Shown here: positions 22,207 to 32,584 of the stretch, in pieces
Layout of the letters: the number at the start of each line of letters is the position of its first letter
How positions within the stretch are numbered: the first letter of the stretch is position 1
NCBI RefSeq assembly: GCF_003144115.1
Contig: NW_020312016.1
Coordinates: 196,777 to 260,776, forward strand
Origin: Tilletiopsis washingtonensis
Taxonomy: Eukaryota; Basidiomycota; Exobasidiomycetes; Entylomatales
Direction of reading: 5' to 3'
DNA length: 64,000 nucleotides
Position numbers and translations under genes: made by a program
Notes under the pieces: generated by a model
The model's database searches: none
What the model saw: only the letters and a program-made list of their open reading frames with translations
What the model was told of the DNA's origin: nothing

Positions 22207-22509
22207 GCTGACTGCTGCGGAGTGGGAGTGGAGAAGGACGCCGGGTGCGGAGCGGTCGGACCACCCCAAGAGCGTGTGACGCTGCTTGATGCTGACATAA
22301 GCCGGCACCAGCATGAGAGATCCGCGTCGCGTCCAGTCGGGCTCCCACGCAGCAGCCGAGGCGCTGCCAGCCACAGCGGCGCCGCTGCGCCGCCTTTGGT
22401 TTTTTGCGCCTCGAGCGCGTTCAGGCCGCGCGCGTCTGCGGCGTCAGCTCTTCTCTTGCGGCTACCACGCCCCAGCCTCGCGCTCAAAGTGTCACACTCG
22501 CTCGCCACC

Positions 22510-24393
22510 ATGGTCCCCGCTCCCACCAGCACCGGCAACGGCGCCGCCGCGTCGGGCTCGCGCCCGCTGCTCGACCCCAAGGACGCCGTCAAGGAGCTGG
22601 CGTCGTACGCCACGGGCGACGGCCTCAGCATGGCCGAGCTCATCGACAGCCGCGAGCACGGCGGCCTGACGTACAACGGTGAGGGCGAACTGGCAGCAGC
22701 CGCATCCGCTGCCGCCGTGCTTATCCCTCTCTCCCAGACTTCCTCGTGCTGCCCGGCTTCATCGACTTCCAGGCGTCGGCCGTGTCGCTGCGCACGCGCA
22801 TCACGCGCAACGTCGTGCTCAACACGCCCTTCCTCAGCTCGCCGATGGACACCGTCACCGAGACGGAGATGGCCATCGCGCTCGGCCTCATGGGCGGCCT
22901 CGGCGTGATCCACAACAACCTCACCGCCGAGGAGCAGGCGAGCATGGTGCGCAAGGTCAAGAAGTACGAGAACGGCTTCATCACCGAGCCGCTGTGCCTC
23001 AGCCCCAAGGAGACCGTCGGCGACGTGCTTGAGATCAAGGCGCGCCTCGGCTTCGGCGGCATCCCGATCACTGGTGAGTGTGCCTTGGCCTCGCAGACGA
23101 TGCACGCGCACGGGTACGAGATGAAAACAAATTCAACTGCTATAACCTTCGTTCTGCCGACGTAACCTCTTCGGAGGTGACCTGGGGACAATCAACTCAT
23201 GTCCACTGACTCCGATGCGCCGCACACCACTGCTTCTGTGATCCTTGCGCTGACACCTGTGCTGCTTAGACACCGGCGCTCTTGAGGGCAAGCTTGTCGG
23301 CATCGTGACGGCGCGCGACGTGCAGTTCCGCGACCCGCAGATCGCGCTGTCCGAGGTCATGACGACGGAGCTCGTCACCGCCAAGCAGGGCGTCACGCTC
23401 GAGCAGGCCAACGCCATCCTGCGCGACTCGAAGAAGGGCAAGCTGCCCATCGTCGACACCGAGGGCCGCCTCGTGAGCCTGCTGGCGCGCTCGGACCTGC
23501 TCAAGAACCAGAACTACCCGCTCGCCTCGAAGCTGCCCGAGAGCAAGCAGCTCTACTGCGCTGCCGCCGTGGGCACGCGGCCCTCGGACCGCGAGCGCCT
23601 GGCGCTGCTCGTCGAGGCCGGCCTCGACGTCGTCGTGCTCGACTCGTCGCAGGGCAACAGCACGTTCCAGGTCGAGATGATCCAGTGGATCAAGCAGACC
23701 TACCCGCGCCTGGACGTCATTGCTGGCAACGTCGTCACGCGCGAGCAGGCCGCCACGCTCATTGCCGCCGGCGCCGATGCGCTGCGCGTCGGCATGGGCA
23801 GCGGCTCCATCTGCATCACGCAGGAGGTCATGGCCGTCGGGCGGCCGCAGGGCACGGCCGTGCACGCCGTCGCTGAGTTCGCCAAGCGCTTCGGCGTGCC
23901 CGTCATCGCCGACGGCGGCATCAGCAACGTCGGCCACATCGCCAAGGCCCTGGCGCTCGGCGCCTCGGCCATCATGGCCGGCGGCCTCTTCGCCGGCACG
24001 ACGGAGGCGCCCGGCGACTACGTGTACCGCGACGGCCAGCGCTTCAAGGCCTACTCGGGCATGGGCAGCCTTACGTCGATGGCGCGCAAGACGAACAAGC
24101 TTGCCGGCGAGAACGCGGCGACGCAGCGCTACTTCAGCGAGGACGACACGATCAAGGTTGCCCAGGGCGTTACGGGCCAGGTCAACGACAAGGGCAGCGT
24201 CCTGCGCTTCATCAACTACCTGTACACGGGCATGCAGCACTCGCTGCAGGACATGGGCGTGCGCGACCTCGCTGCGCTGCGCACCGCCGTCGACGCCGGC
24301 GCCGTGCGCTTCGAGCTGCGCACCGCCTCGGCACAGCTCGAGGGCGGCGTGCATGGCCTCTCGTCGTACGACAAGACTCTCTTCGGCTCGTAG
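22510..24393 (+). CDS. Inosine-5'-monophosphate dehydrogenase (542 aa)
   Basis: Oxidises IMP to XMP with NAD+, the committed step of GMP synthesis, in the cytosol. Exons 22510-22678, 22738-23073 and 23270-24393 (sum 1629). The ATG sits in CCACC. The (beta/alpha)8 barrel starts at [11 protein letters not shown] and SSPMDTVTE; a CBS pair follows ([30 protein letters not shown]); the active-site loop is [12 protein letters not shown] with catalytic Cys350; IADGGIS binds phosphate, and GMGSLTSM and the C-terminal flap follow. Length is typical for the eukaryotic enzyme. The second intron is 196 bases, more than three times the local norm. Head to head with the methyltransferase gene (303 bases between ATGs). 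Confidence 0.95.
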
Positions 24394-24495
24394 ACGCACC
24401 GCCTCGCTGCCATGCTCGCTACCCTCACCCCTTTCACCAACTGTACTTTAGCCGCGGCATTTATATGATTCGGAAAAGCAGCTCTGCGTGACGTC

Positions 24496-26437
24496 TCAGG
24501 CGATGTGCAGTGCCTCGCGCATCCGCCATCGTGCCTCGCTCCAGATGAGCTGTCGCTCGCGGCGGGCGCCGGCCGACAGACTGCTGTTCTCTTGCGCACG
24601 GCGCAGAAGGTACGGCAGCACGTCGTCGAGCGCGCCCCAGGGCACGTACTTGTGCACCAGTGGCGTCGCCGAGACGTCGCTGATACCGGCAGGGGAGGGT
24701 GCAGCGAAGGTGTGCAGCAGCAAGCGCGTCAGCTCGTCGGCCATGCCGTAGAGCTGCGCAAAGGCCAGCCGGCCGCGGACGTGCGGAAGCACGACGACGT
24801 GTGACTCGGTCTCTTGGTCCTCTGGCTGCGAGCTTGGCGAGCTGGCGAGGCCACAGGTCTGCATCTGTGCCACGACGGCGCGTGCGGAGGCGACGTTGTG
24901 GGAGGCAAAGACGACTGCCAACCGTGGAGCGCCATCCGCCGAGTCCTTGGCGAGCTCGTCGATCAGGCGGGCTGCGCAGGCGTCGTAGCACGCATCCGTC
25001 AGGGCCTGGTTGTTGAGCCATGCTCGTCAGCCAAAGAAGAGGAAGGCGACAGAGCGTGACGCACCTTGCTGGCCCACACCGGACTGCCTCGCTCTTCCTT
25101 CGCCACTGCCTTCTCGTCACGGTGATGTCCCGCCGGCGGAGGCTGCACGACGTGTGTGCGCCAGGCGGCATTTTCGATATCCACGTAGGCGCCTGCACGT
25201 GGGGTGAGAAAAGGCAGGAGTCAGCGTCTGTGTGCTCGCCCGTCTAGACTGCGAGCAGACGGACCGCGCACAAGCTTGACGCCGAGAGCGTAGCCACCGC
25301 GTCTTGCACGCTCGAGCGAGGCCGCGAGGTGGGAAGGCGTGCGTCTGAGGTACGTCTGTCGGAAGTGACGCGACGATCAGTGGCGAGAAGAAAGTGGATG
25401 GCTGCGCCGAGACACTCACCTGATATGTGTTGAAGAGGAGCGGTTGAGAAGCTTGCTGATCGGACAGCGAGTTGAACTCGCAGGCCAAGGCCTCGTACAG
25501 GGCATCGATGGCAGGCTGATACCACGAGTACTCGGCGTCTATCAGCAGTCTGACGTTCTTCTTTCGCGAATGCCTCGCTACGCCTCTCAGCGCTTCCCAC
25601 AGCTCTTTGAGCGCGCTGGCATCTGCCGCATCGAGCGCCGCAAGCGGAACACTCAAACTGCCGCCGCCGACGCCCGCCGGTGGCGCCGGCGCAGGAGGCA
25701 GAGAGAAGTGCTCGCGAGGCACAATCGCTGCGCTGACGCGCTCGAAGACCGCAGGCGATGACAGCAGACCGGAGAGCTTGATCGCGATGCTGACGCTGCC
25801 GACCTCTGCAGCGGATGAGGAAGAGCTGGAGGCGACGTCGATCGAGTGCAGGAGCGAAGTGATCAACGCGGCGTGCACAGTGGCGCGGGCCTCTGCAGCG
25901 CGATGGTGCGAGTCGACTTCGCAGGAGTGGTTCAGAATGACCCCAGTGTGACGCTGAGCGAGCGAGTCCAGCAGAGGCAGCGTGGCCTCGACTGTCTCGC
26001 CGCCGACGAACTGTCCGCGGAGTCAGCTCTGCCTGGCTGGCGCAGCAGCAAGAGGCGCTCACATGAGCGAAGAAGGTCTTGCGAACGATCCAGTCAGTCA
26101 TCGCAGCCACGCCCGGCAGTGAAGATGATCTCGCCCATGCCAGCAGGCCCGGCGCAAAGTCGACAAGATAAGGCACGCCAACGGCGCTCCAGATGAAGTA
26201 GGCGCGCACAAGCTCGTCGCGCGGCGAGCTTGCGAGTGGCCGAGAGGAAGGGAGATTGAGCGGTGAGAGGGCGTAGCCGAGCGACAGTGCACCGCCGCCA
26301 ACGACGGAGACAAGGATGCGCCTGCGCCAGAGAGGTGCGTGGGCCGCTGCGGCCGAGGAGTGGGCGGCGCGGGCCGGCGCCGCGAGTCGGGCTGGGAGAG
26401 GTGCACGTGGCAGACCTGAGAGGCGCACTCGCAGCAT
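24496..26437 (-). CDS. PUT1: Proline dehydrogenase, mitochondrial (564 aa)
   Basis: FAD enzyme that oxidises proline to pyrroline-5-carboxylate in the inner mitochondrial membrane. Exons 26063-26437, 25420-26010, 25265-25355, 25065-25192 and 24496-25005 (sum 1695). An Arg/Ala-rich presequence (MLRVRLSGLPRAPLPARLA) and a hydrophobic ILVSVVGGGALSLGYAL segment precede the catalytic domain. Landmarks are FVGGETVEATLPLL, RLLIDAEYSWYQPAIDAL, FNTYQTYLRR, GVKLVRGAYVDIE, VVFASHN, FAQLYGMADELT, HKYVPWGALDDVLPYLLRRA and QENSS. The third donor is GTCCGT, unlike the usual GTGAGT. The acceptor before ALTDACYDAC is one of two possible. 102-base gap to the IMPDH stop. Confidence 0.93.
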
Positions 26438-27079
26438 GGATGGCCTGTCTGCCTGATTGCTGCGCTTGCTGCTGCTTGATGGTGGTGAGAGGCAGAGGTG
26501 GACAGTGTGCCGCGTCCTATCAAGGCGCAGCAGCGCGAGGTGTTGCTCTCGGCCCGAGCGCGCCGCACCGCCTCGTGCCTCAGGGGCGCAGTTGAGTGGA
26601 GCGGTGATGCTGGGCAGGAGACCCGCCGGCAGATCTCGCGCAGCAGCAGGTCGGCCTGACTCGCCCTTCAGCCGCAATCAGTCGAGCACCTCGTCAGACT
26701 CAGGAGGCGCAGCGGCAGCGAGCGGGGCCGGCGGGTCGCATGCCGCGGCTGTGCCCCGAGGCGCGCTAGGGCCGCCTCCAGGGCCTGCTCCCACGCTTTC
26801 TGGCGTGGTGCTGCCGTGCCGCGGCTAAACTCGATCCGGCACGGGTGCAGCGTCACGTGGTGCGCGCCCTGGCTGGGCCGCCTCACTGCGCCGCGAAGAT
26901 CCGGCCGAGCAAGACAAGGCCACCTCGACCTCGAGGCAGCCTCGGCGCCGCGCGGCGCACGAGCATCTCCTCTCCACCTCCTCCGCCGCTCCCTCGCGCA
27001 CCCGCACTCCCCTCTCCCGGCGCTCCCTCTCAAGCTGCTGCTGCGTCCCGCGCCCGGTGCTGCGCTGTCGCACGCATGC
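26438..27079. other. Divergent promoter between PUT1 and the mitochondrial orphan
   Basis: Carries a CACCACC word on the minus strand near 26,479 and a long C/T-rich stretch (about 26,960-27,050) that looks like the leader of the next gene. Confidence 0.5.
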
Positions 27080-29095
27080 ATGCGCGCCGTGCTGCCTGCG
27101 CTTGTGCGCCTGGCGCGCAGCAGCGGCAGGCCGCGCGCGGGCACGGGCACGGGCAGCAGCGCAGGAGGTAGCGCGGGCGCTCGCTGTCTGCGCACGGCGG
27201 CAGTGGCAGTGCAGGTGGGGCATGGTGCTGCAGAGGTCGTGCACAGCGAGCAGCAGCGGCCTGCGCCTTCTGCGCCCTGCGACGCACAGCCGACGTGCAG
27301 GCCACCATCGCCGGTGCCGCAGCAGCAGCAGCAGCCGCAGCAGCAGCCAGTCTTCGCCTCGGCACCGCCCTTTCCCTCTTCCTCCTCGCACGCTGCCACC
27401 GCTGTGCCCAAGCGACGAGCACCTCGTCAGCGCTCGACTCCGGCCGCCAAGCCTGCTGCCTCGCCGAGCACCTCTTCGCGCCGCTCCTCCTCCTCGACCT
27501 CTCTTCTCGGCCACTTGCTCGCCGCACAGCGTTCCGAGCCCAACATCAGCGCACCGGCGCTCTATGCGTATCACACACATCTCCTCGACTCCTCCGCTGC
27601 CTCTTCGTCTGCGCCATGCCGGCCGAGCGCGGCGTCCTACTACTTTCTGCTCAAGCTCGCAGCACGGCGCGGCGACGCTGCGCTGCTCGCCAGCATCGGC
27701 GCTGAAGCTGCGGCATGGGAACAGGCGCAGCCCGCGCCCTCTTCGCACCTGGCGCTGCTCGCCGGCAACCTCACTCGCGCCCTCGAGGCGCGTACTGGCG
27801 TGCGGCGTCGGAAGGAGAAACCAGCCCCTAGACGAAGAGGGTTGCGCGAAGCAGCGGAGGCAGCAGCGCCGTCGGATGCGTTCAGCTACGCCGCTTCGCT
27901 GCGCGTTCGAGCACCGGCGCTGCTCGTGCCTCAGCCGCAGGAGCTAGAGCTTGACGTCCATCTGCGGCCGCTCGAGCCCTCCGGTCGCCGGCCCGCGCGG
28001 CCGCGCTTCTCGCCGGTGGAGCGAGCGCCTAGGCGTCTGGCGCCGCACGTCAGACGAGGCTTGCAGGAGGTGCAAGCGGAGGCCGCGACACAGGTGCGCT
28101 TGGCCGAGCTGAGGAGAGAGCATGAGCTGCTGGCGCCTGCACCTAGCGCGCCGCTGCGAGCGGGGGGCGGTCTGCCTGAGCCGGCGCAGGCGAGGGCGTT
28201 CGAGCGGTGGCTGGCCATACTGCAACGACGCGAGGAACAGCGACTGGCGCTGGGCGCGGACATGGCCCGCAGCAGGAGCGCCGCTGAGCTGGCGAGCAGC
28301 CGAAGCAGGAGCGCGGACGAGTCTGACGCCAACGCGCTGCCGCCGGCCTACGTCGTGCTGGCTGCGCTCCGTCGGCTAGTTGAAGTCGGCGACGCACAGG
28401 CTTCTCTCGCACTCGTCCACGCCTACATCTCCGCCGTGCCGGCAGCGCAGCAGTCGACACTTCGGCTCAACAAGCGCATCACACGCCCGGTCAGCGAGCC
28501 GAACGTGCCGATCAGAGGCGCCAGCTTGCTCAACCTCGTCCTCCGCGCTCACTTCGTGGCTGGCGATGATCTGACACAGGCTGCCAAGGCGTGGCAGGAG
28601 CTGGTCGGCGGCAGCCCGCCGTGGGCACCCAAGCCGGGGCCCAAGCCAGTCGATGCGCCGTCAGTGGAGCCCAGCCGCTCTGCCACACCGCGTCTCGTGC
28701 CAGACGAGAACACGGCGCTCCTGCTGCTCGCCCTTCTCCGAAGCGACGCGCAACGCTGCGCTTCCGGCGCCAAGCTGCTCCTCACGCTCATGGGCAAGCA
28801 CGGCGCTCGTCCGCGAGCCGGCCATTCCGCTCGTCGTTCTCTGCGCTACACCACGCGCGTGACACGCGCGCTGCTGCGAGCCGCGCTGCGCTGCGGCGCC
28901 AAGGACGTGGCACGCAAGGCGTTGACGCTGCACGCCAGCTGGCGACGCGCCGCGCTGACTGTGGACGGCGCGCCCCAGGATTGGGAGCGCAAGAAGGCGG
29001 CAAGTAGAGGCGAGAGGCGCAAGTGGCGGGATGTGCTCAACGCCCTCGTGGCGAGGCGCTGGATCTCTCGGACGCACCGAGCTGCAATAGAGTGA
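27080..29095 (+). CDS. Putative mitochondrial helical (PPR-like?) protein, orphan (671 aa)
   Basis: Single-exon gene. The ATG chosen starts MRAVLPALVRLARSSGRPRA, a classic Arg-rich amphipathic presequence, and follows a pyrimidine-rich leader; the same frame stays open 88 codons upstream, so an earlier start is possible. A Gln/Pro tract (QQQQQPQQQ) and a Ser-rich linker lead to helical blocks such as SYYFLLKLAARRGDAALLAS, YVVLAALRRLVEVGDAQASL, NLVLRAHFVAGDDLTQAA and LLLALLRSDAQRC, each reading like a 30-40 residue helix-turn-helix repeat. That spacing suggests a PPR/TPR-type protein of mitochondrial gene expression, but no domain is certain. Very basic, Ala/Arg-rich. Confidence 0.55.
   Translation: MRAVLPALVRLARSSGRPRAGTGTGSSAGGSAGARCLRTAAVAVQVGHGAAEVVHSEQQRPAPSAPCDAQPTCRPPSPVPQQQQQPQQQPVFASAPPFPSSSSHAATAVPKRRAPRQRSTPAAKPAASPSTSSRRSSSSTSLLGHLLAAQRSEPNISAPALYAYHTHLLDSSAASSSAPCRPSAASYYFLLKLAARRGDAALLASIGAEAAAWEQAQPAPSSHLALLAGNLTRALEARTGVRRRKEKPAPRRRGLREAAEAAAPSDAFSYAASLRVRAPALLVPQPQELELDVHLRPLEPSGRRPARPRFSPVERAPRRLAPHVRRGLQEVQAEAATQVRLAELRREHELLAPAPSAPLRAGGGLPEPAQARAFERWLAILQRREEQRLALGADMARSRSAAELASSRSRSADESDANALPPAYVVLAALRRLVEVGDAQASLALVHAYISAVPAAQQSTLRLNKRITRPVSEPNVPIRGASLLNLVLRAHFVAGDDLTQAAKAWQELVGGSPPWAPKPGPKPVDAPSVEPSRSATPRLVPDENTALLLLALLRSDAQRCASGAKLLLTLMGKHGARPRAGHSARRSLRYTTRVTRALLRAALRCGAKDVARKALTLHASWRRAALTVDGAPQDWERKKAASRGERRKWRDVLNALVARRWISRTHRAAIE
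27320..27346 (+). repeat. CAG-rich tract coding polyglutamine
   Basis: CAG triplets with CCG interruptions, coding Gln/Pro in the mitochondrial orphan. Confidence 0.7.
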
Positions 29096-29316
29096 TGCCT
29101 GCCGCGCCGCTTCGAGCGTGAGGGACTGAGAGGAAAGGGGCAATCGTTATCGTATTCGTACGGGCGTCGGAGAAGCCAAGCATAAAGGGGCTGAAATAGC
29201 GATGTGACGTGGGTCGGCTCGCAGAGCGACCGGCCGAGCAGAGCACAGGGCCAGATGAGAGCTGTAAATGAGCCAGCCAGGCAGTAGACCTGGCGCTGGG
29301 CCCATCGACGCTGCGC

Positions 29317-31425
29317 TTAGACCTGGGAGCCACGCGTGAAGTACGCCTTGGCGCCGTGCGCTGCGAACTCGGACTTGGCCTGGGCGAACGTGTGACCCTC
29401 TGCGGAGGAACGGGACGTCAGTCGCGCGTGGCTGCGCTCGGCGTGGGCAGCACGCACGCTCTTTGTTGTGCTGCCAGATCTGCGCTTGAGGCGTCAGCGA
29501 TGAAGAGCGAGCGACGCAAGGCGGCTACGCTCACCTGCCGGTAGTACCACAGGTTGCCAAGGCCCTGCACTGCGAAGCCGACCGTGACGACTGTTTGCGA
29601 GAACACGCGCGGTCAGCTGGAGCTGCAACAGCATAGACAGCTCATGACGCACTGCAACCAAGAATGCCGGCGACGACTGCGGGCGGCAGACGCGTCAGAA
29701 GAGCAGCGGAAAGGCGGCAGACCTGGCAGTCGACTTACTGCGCTTGCTCTCGTCCGTGAAGCTGTAGATCGTGTTCAGCAGTCCGCACGAGCCGGTCGAG
29801 GGGATGCCGAGGAACAGGTAGAGAGAGAAGACGACTGGCAGATGAGAGTGTAAGCACTTGCGCTGTGGCACGAGGACAGGCTAGCACGCACGATGGAAAC
29901 CGCAGCTGGAGAAGCAGAGAAGAGGTGAGCACAGAAAGCAGGGCACAAATTGAGGCGCAGACGCACAAGCTGAAGGTCGTGCAACGTCAGCAACAGCAGT
30001 CTCGATACCAGCGTAGCGCGCGACTCACACAAAGTACAAGTCTGCACGAAGGCGAGAGAGCGCATCGGCGGGATGAGCAGGAGAGCGACAAGCGACGAGG
30101 CGCGCAGCACCCACAGTAGAAGATCGAGTGCTCCTTCATAAAGCCATTGTACACCGGCCTGAGGACGCCGGCGTCAGGGCAGATCAAGCTGCTGCTCAGA
30201 GTCATCACTCACCGGTACCACAGCAGAAAGCTCAGCACGCTGATCACCGGCAGGTACACGCAGCTCGTGATGATGTCCTTGATGCCGTCCGAGCCACGCG
30301 TGATCAGGAAGACGCATGCGACCACCTACCACGGGCTCAGCATGGAGTGCACAGATGCAGCGGCGCGCACAGCACGACTCACATTGACCACGAGCGTCCC
30401 GGCAAGCACGAGCCAGAGCCAGTAGAGGTGGTGCATGATCTGCTGCGAGTCTGGCGGGATCTCGGCGTCGATGTCGTGGAAGATCAGAGGGAAGACTGGA
30501 ACAGCGTGTAAGCTCGAGACATCAAGACGCGCATCCCTGTGCTGCGTCACTCTGCCGCCGCTGCGCAGCTGCTCGCTCGCAGCTCGGGCCGCTGCCGCCC
30601 TCCTGGTCGGCTCAGCAGCAGCCTGACTTCACTGCGGCCCACCTTCTCTCTCTGCACAGCGAACCCTCAGCGCACATTCAGGTAGCTGCGTGCTTTTGCC
30701 CTCGAGATTTTCGAGGGCTATTGCCCTGTACAAGCGAGGGCAACCTAGCCAGGACGCAGCAGTAGGTGCAGCAGTCGAGCCGCTGCATGCGTGCGAGACG
30801 TAGAGCAAGCGGTGGACAGTCATGCCCACCCAAGCACCAAAGCAGCCAGCCGGTACGGTTCCCTCAGCACGCAGCCTCATGAAACGGCTGTCCCTTCGTA
30901 GCCACGCTGCCGTCCTGCTCGCTCGCCCATTGTTGCGCCCAGCAGCCGCCCGGACCGGAGCAGCCTCGCAGTGGCTCAGGGCGACAGCGAGTCTCGAGCG
31001 CTGGCTTCCAGCTTTACATCCGCGCCACACCTCTGCCGCACTCACAGAAGGGCCAGTTGTTGCGGCCGTGTTTCCGGATGTTCTCCGCCCGGTTGGCCAG
31101 CTCCGCCTCTCTGCGCTCCAGCTCCTGCTCCCGCCGCCGCAGCTCCTCTGCGCGGGCATTGGCGCCGCTGCCGCTGGTGCCGCCGCTGGTGCCGTACGGG
31201 TCGTCGGTCTCGTAGGCGCCCTTGGGCTGCGGCGTGCTGGCGTACGAGTGGCCGTACGGCGTGTCGTCGTCGGCCTCGAAGGTGCGCGAGCCGGCCAGTG
31301 CGCCCTGCACCGACGGGTCGGCAAAGGGGTTGGCGTCGAGCGCGGCGCGGTCGGCAAAGGGATCTGCAGAGGTGTGTGTCAGCAGGCATGAGCGTGATGC
31401 GGTGCGTATGGCACGCACCGGCCAT
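29317..31425 (-). CDS. SCAMP, secretory carrier membrane protein (300 aa, 12 exons)
   Basis: Four-TM protein of post-Golgi and endocytic vesicles. Exons: 31419-31425, 31046-31363, 30383-30495, 30213-30325, 30115-30158, 30029-30041, 29892-29905, 29739-29834, 29653-29676, 29535-29590, 29458-29479, 29317-29399 (sum 903). The start MADPFADRAALDANPFADPS has NPF repeats that bind EH-domain proteins. A coiled coil (EELRRREQELERREAEL) leads to the signature NNWPFFFPLIFHDIDAEIP. TM segments with WYRPVYNGFMKEHS and LFLGIPSTGSCGLLNTIYSF follow; the C-terminal tail HNKEQGHTFAQAKSEF and AYFTRG is canonical. Exons of 7, 13, 14, 24 and 22 bases are remarkable; each is needed for frame and for conserved residues. 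Intron 2 is 550 bases. Confidence 0.9.
30698..30743. other. Two adjacent hairpins inside the long SCAMP intron
   Basis: GCCCTCGA (30698-30705) and TCGAGGGC (30711-30718) pair with a 5-base loop; TTGCCCT (30721-30727) and AGGGCAA (30737-30743) pair with a 9-base loop. They share the GCCCT core and lie near the middle of an intron ten times the usual size. Could be a structured intronic RNA or a splicing element. Confidence 0.5.
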
Positions 31426-32584
31426 GGTGGTGCGTGGATGGGTTGCGAAGGTGGTGGTGGCAGGAAGTGCGGGGCGTGCCGTGCGCAGCCGCGAAGCGAG
31501 ATGCTGTGTCGGCGCCGCACAAGCCACGTGTGGCGCCGTGCCTGAAGCTGGCGCCGTGCCCGAAGGACGGCTGGTGGGCGCGTGGGACGCGTTCAGGGGG
31601 CGCCGGCACGCGTTGGGCGCAGCAAGGCCTCCTTTCTGTCCTGCGCCCACCGCCACAACGCCCGACGATCCATCCTGAGCCAGATTGCTGCTCCTCAAAG
31701 ACATGCAAGGCGATGCCGCTTTCAGGCCGTTGCGACAGGTCGCGCCTGCGGGCGTGCTCTCTCTCCAGAGAGGCAGAACGCACGTCTATGCCGTGGCGAG
31801 GTGGAAGCTTCGCACGCTGACTGAGGGCCGGCGGCGAGCCTTCAAGCTGCCCTCCTGCGTCCGAATGTGCCTCGTCGACGAGCAAGAGCGATGCTTCTCG
31901 AGTGTTCCGCGAGCACCGCATCTCTCCGTCCTCCATGTCTAGTCGCCGCACACGCCCGATATGGCAGCAGCCCTCGCGTGGCCGTTGCGAGCCGCTCGAC
32001 GGGCGCGCACAACGGCTGCGCGAGCGGGTGGGGCCTGCGTCATCCGCTCGGACGGCCGAGCGCAACGGTCACAGCATGCTGCGGCGTCTTCGTCCTCGCT
32101 GCTCGAGCGCTCCGTCTCGAAGATCCACAGCTGCCGCTCAGCCGCTGGGACGCACGCCTGTCGCGATAGTGCACGCACTGCGGCCGCTCGGAGGCTCGCC
32201 TCATGTCCGTCGGCCGCGCGGGGGCCTCGCCGGGCATTTTCAGCACCGGCATATAGAGGCCCCAACATTCTACGCCAGCCTGCTCGCCGAGCGTCTACAC
32301 ACGCACGCGAGGAGCGAGAGGGGTGTCATTCCAGTGCGGCTCCGGCGTCGCCAGCGCTCCCAGTCGAGCTGCATGGCCCTGCGCCCGTAGCCCTGCCGCC
32401 ACCTACCCGACCACGACGACCTTCCGCTCCGGACACTCCGCAGGTGTGCCTCGCTTGGCGGACTTTCTCTTCAAGACGCCGTGTTGCCGCTCTGATATAA
32501 ACAGACGACGCTCCTCGCGTCCCTCTCCCACCACCCGACGTTCCTCAAGCACTGACCCTCTGATCGCTGCGCACATTCTCCACC
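31426..32584. other. Divergent promoter between SCAMP and the subtilase
   Basis: CACCACCAC word on the minus strand near 31,451 just before the SCAMP ATG; C-rich leader with CCCACCACCC near 32,535 before the protease. Open frames between are not convincing. Confidence 0.5.

Noticed and set aside
21483-23111. Minus-strand open frame of over 500 codons across the methyltransferase/IMPDH divergent region
   Set aside because: Antisense to IMPDH and in the wrong frame of the methyltransferase; Arg/Ala-rich composition is a product of high GC.
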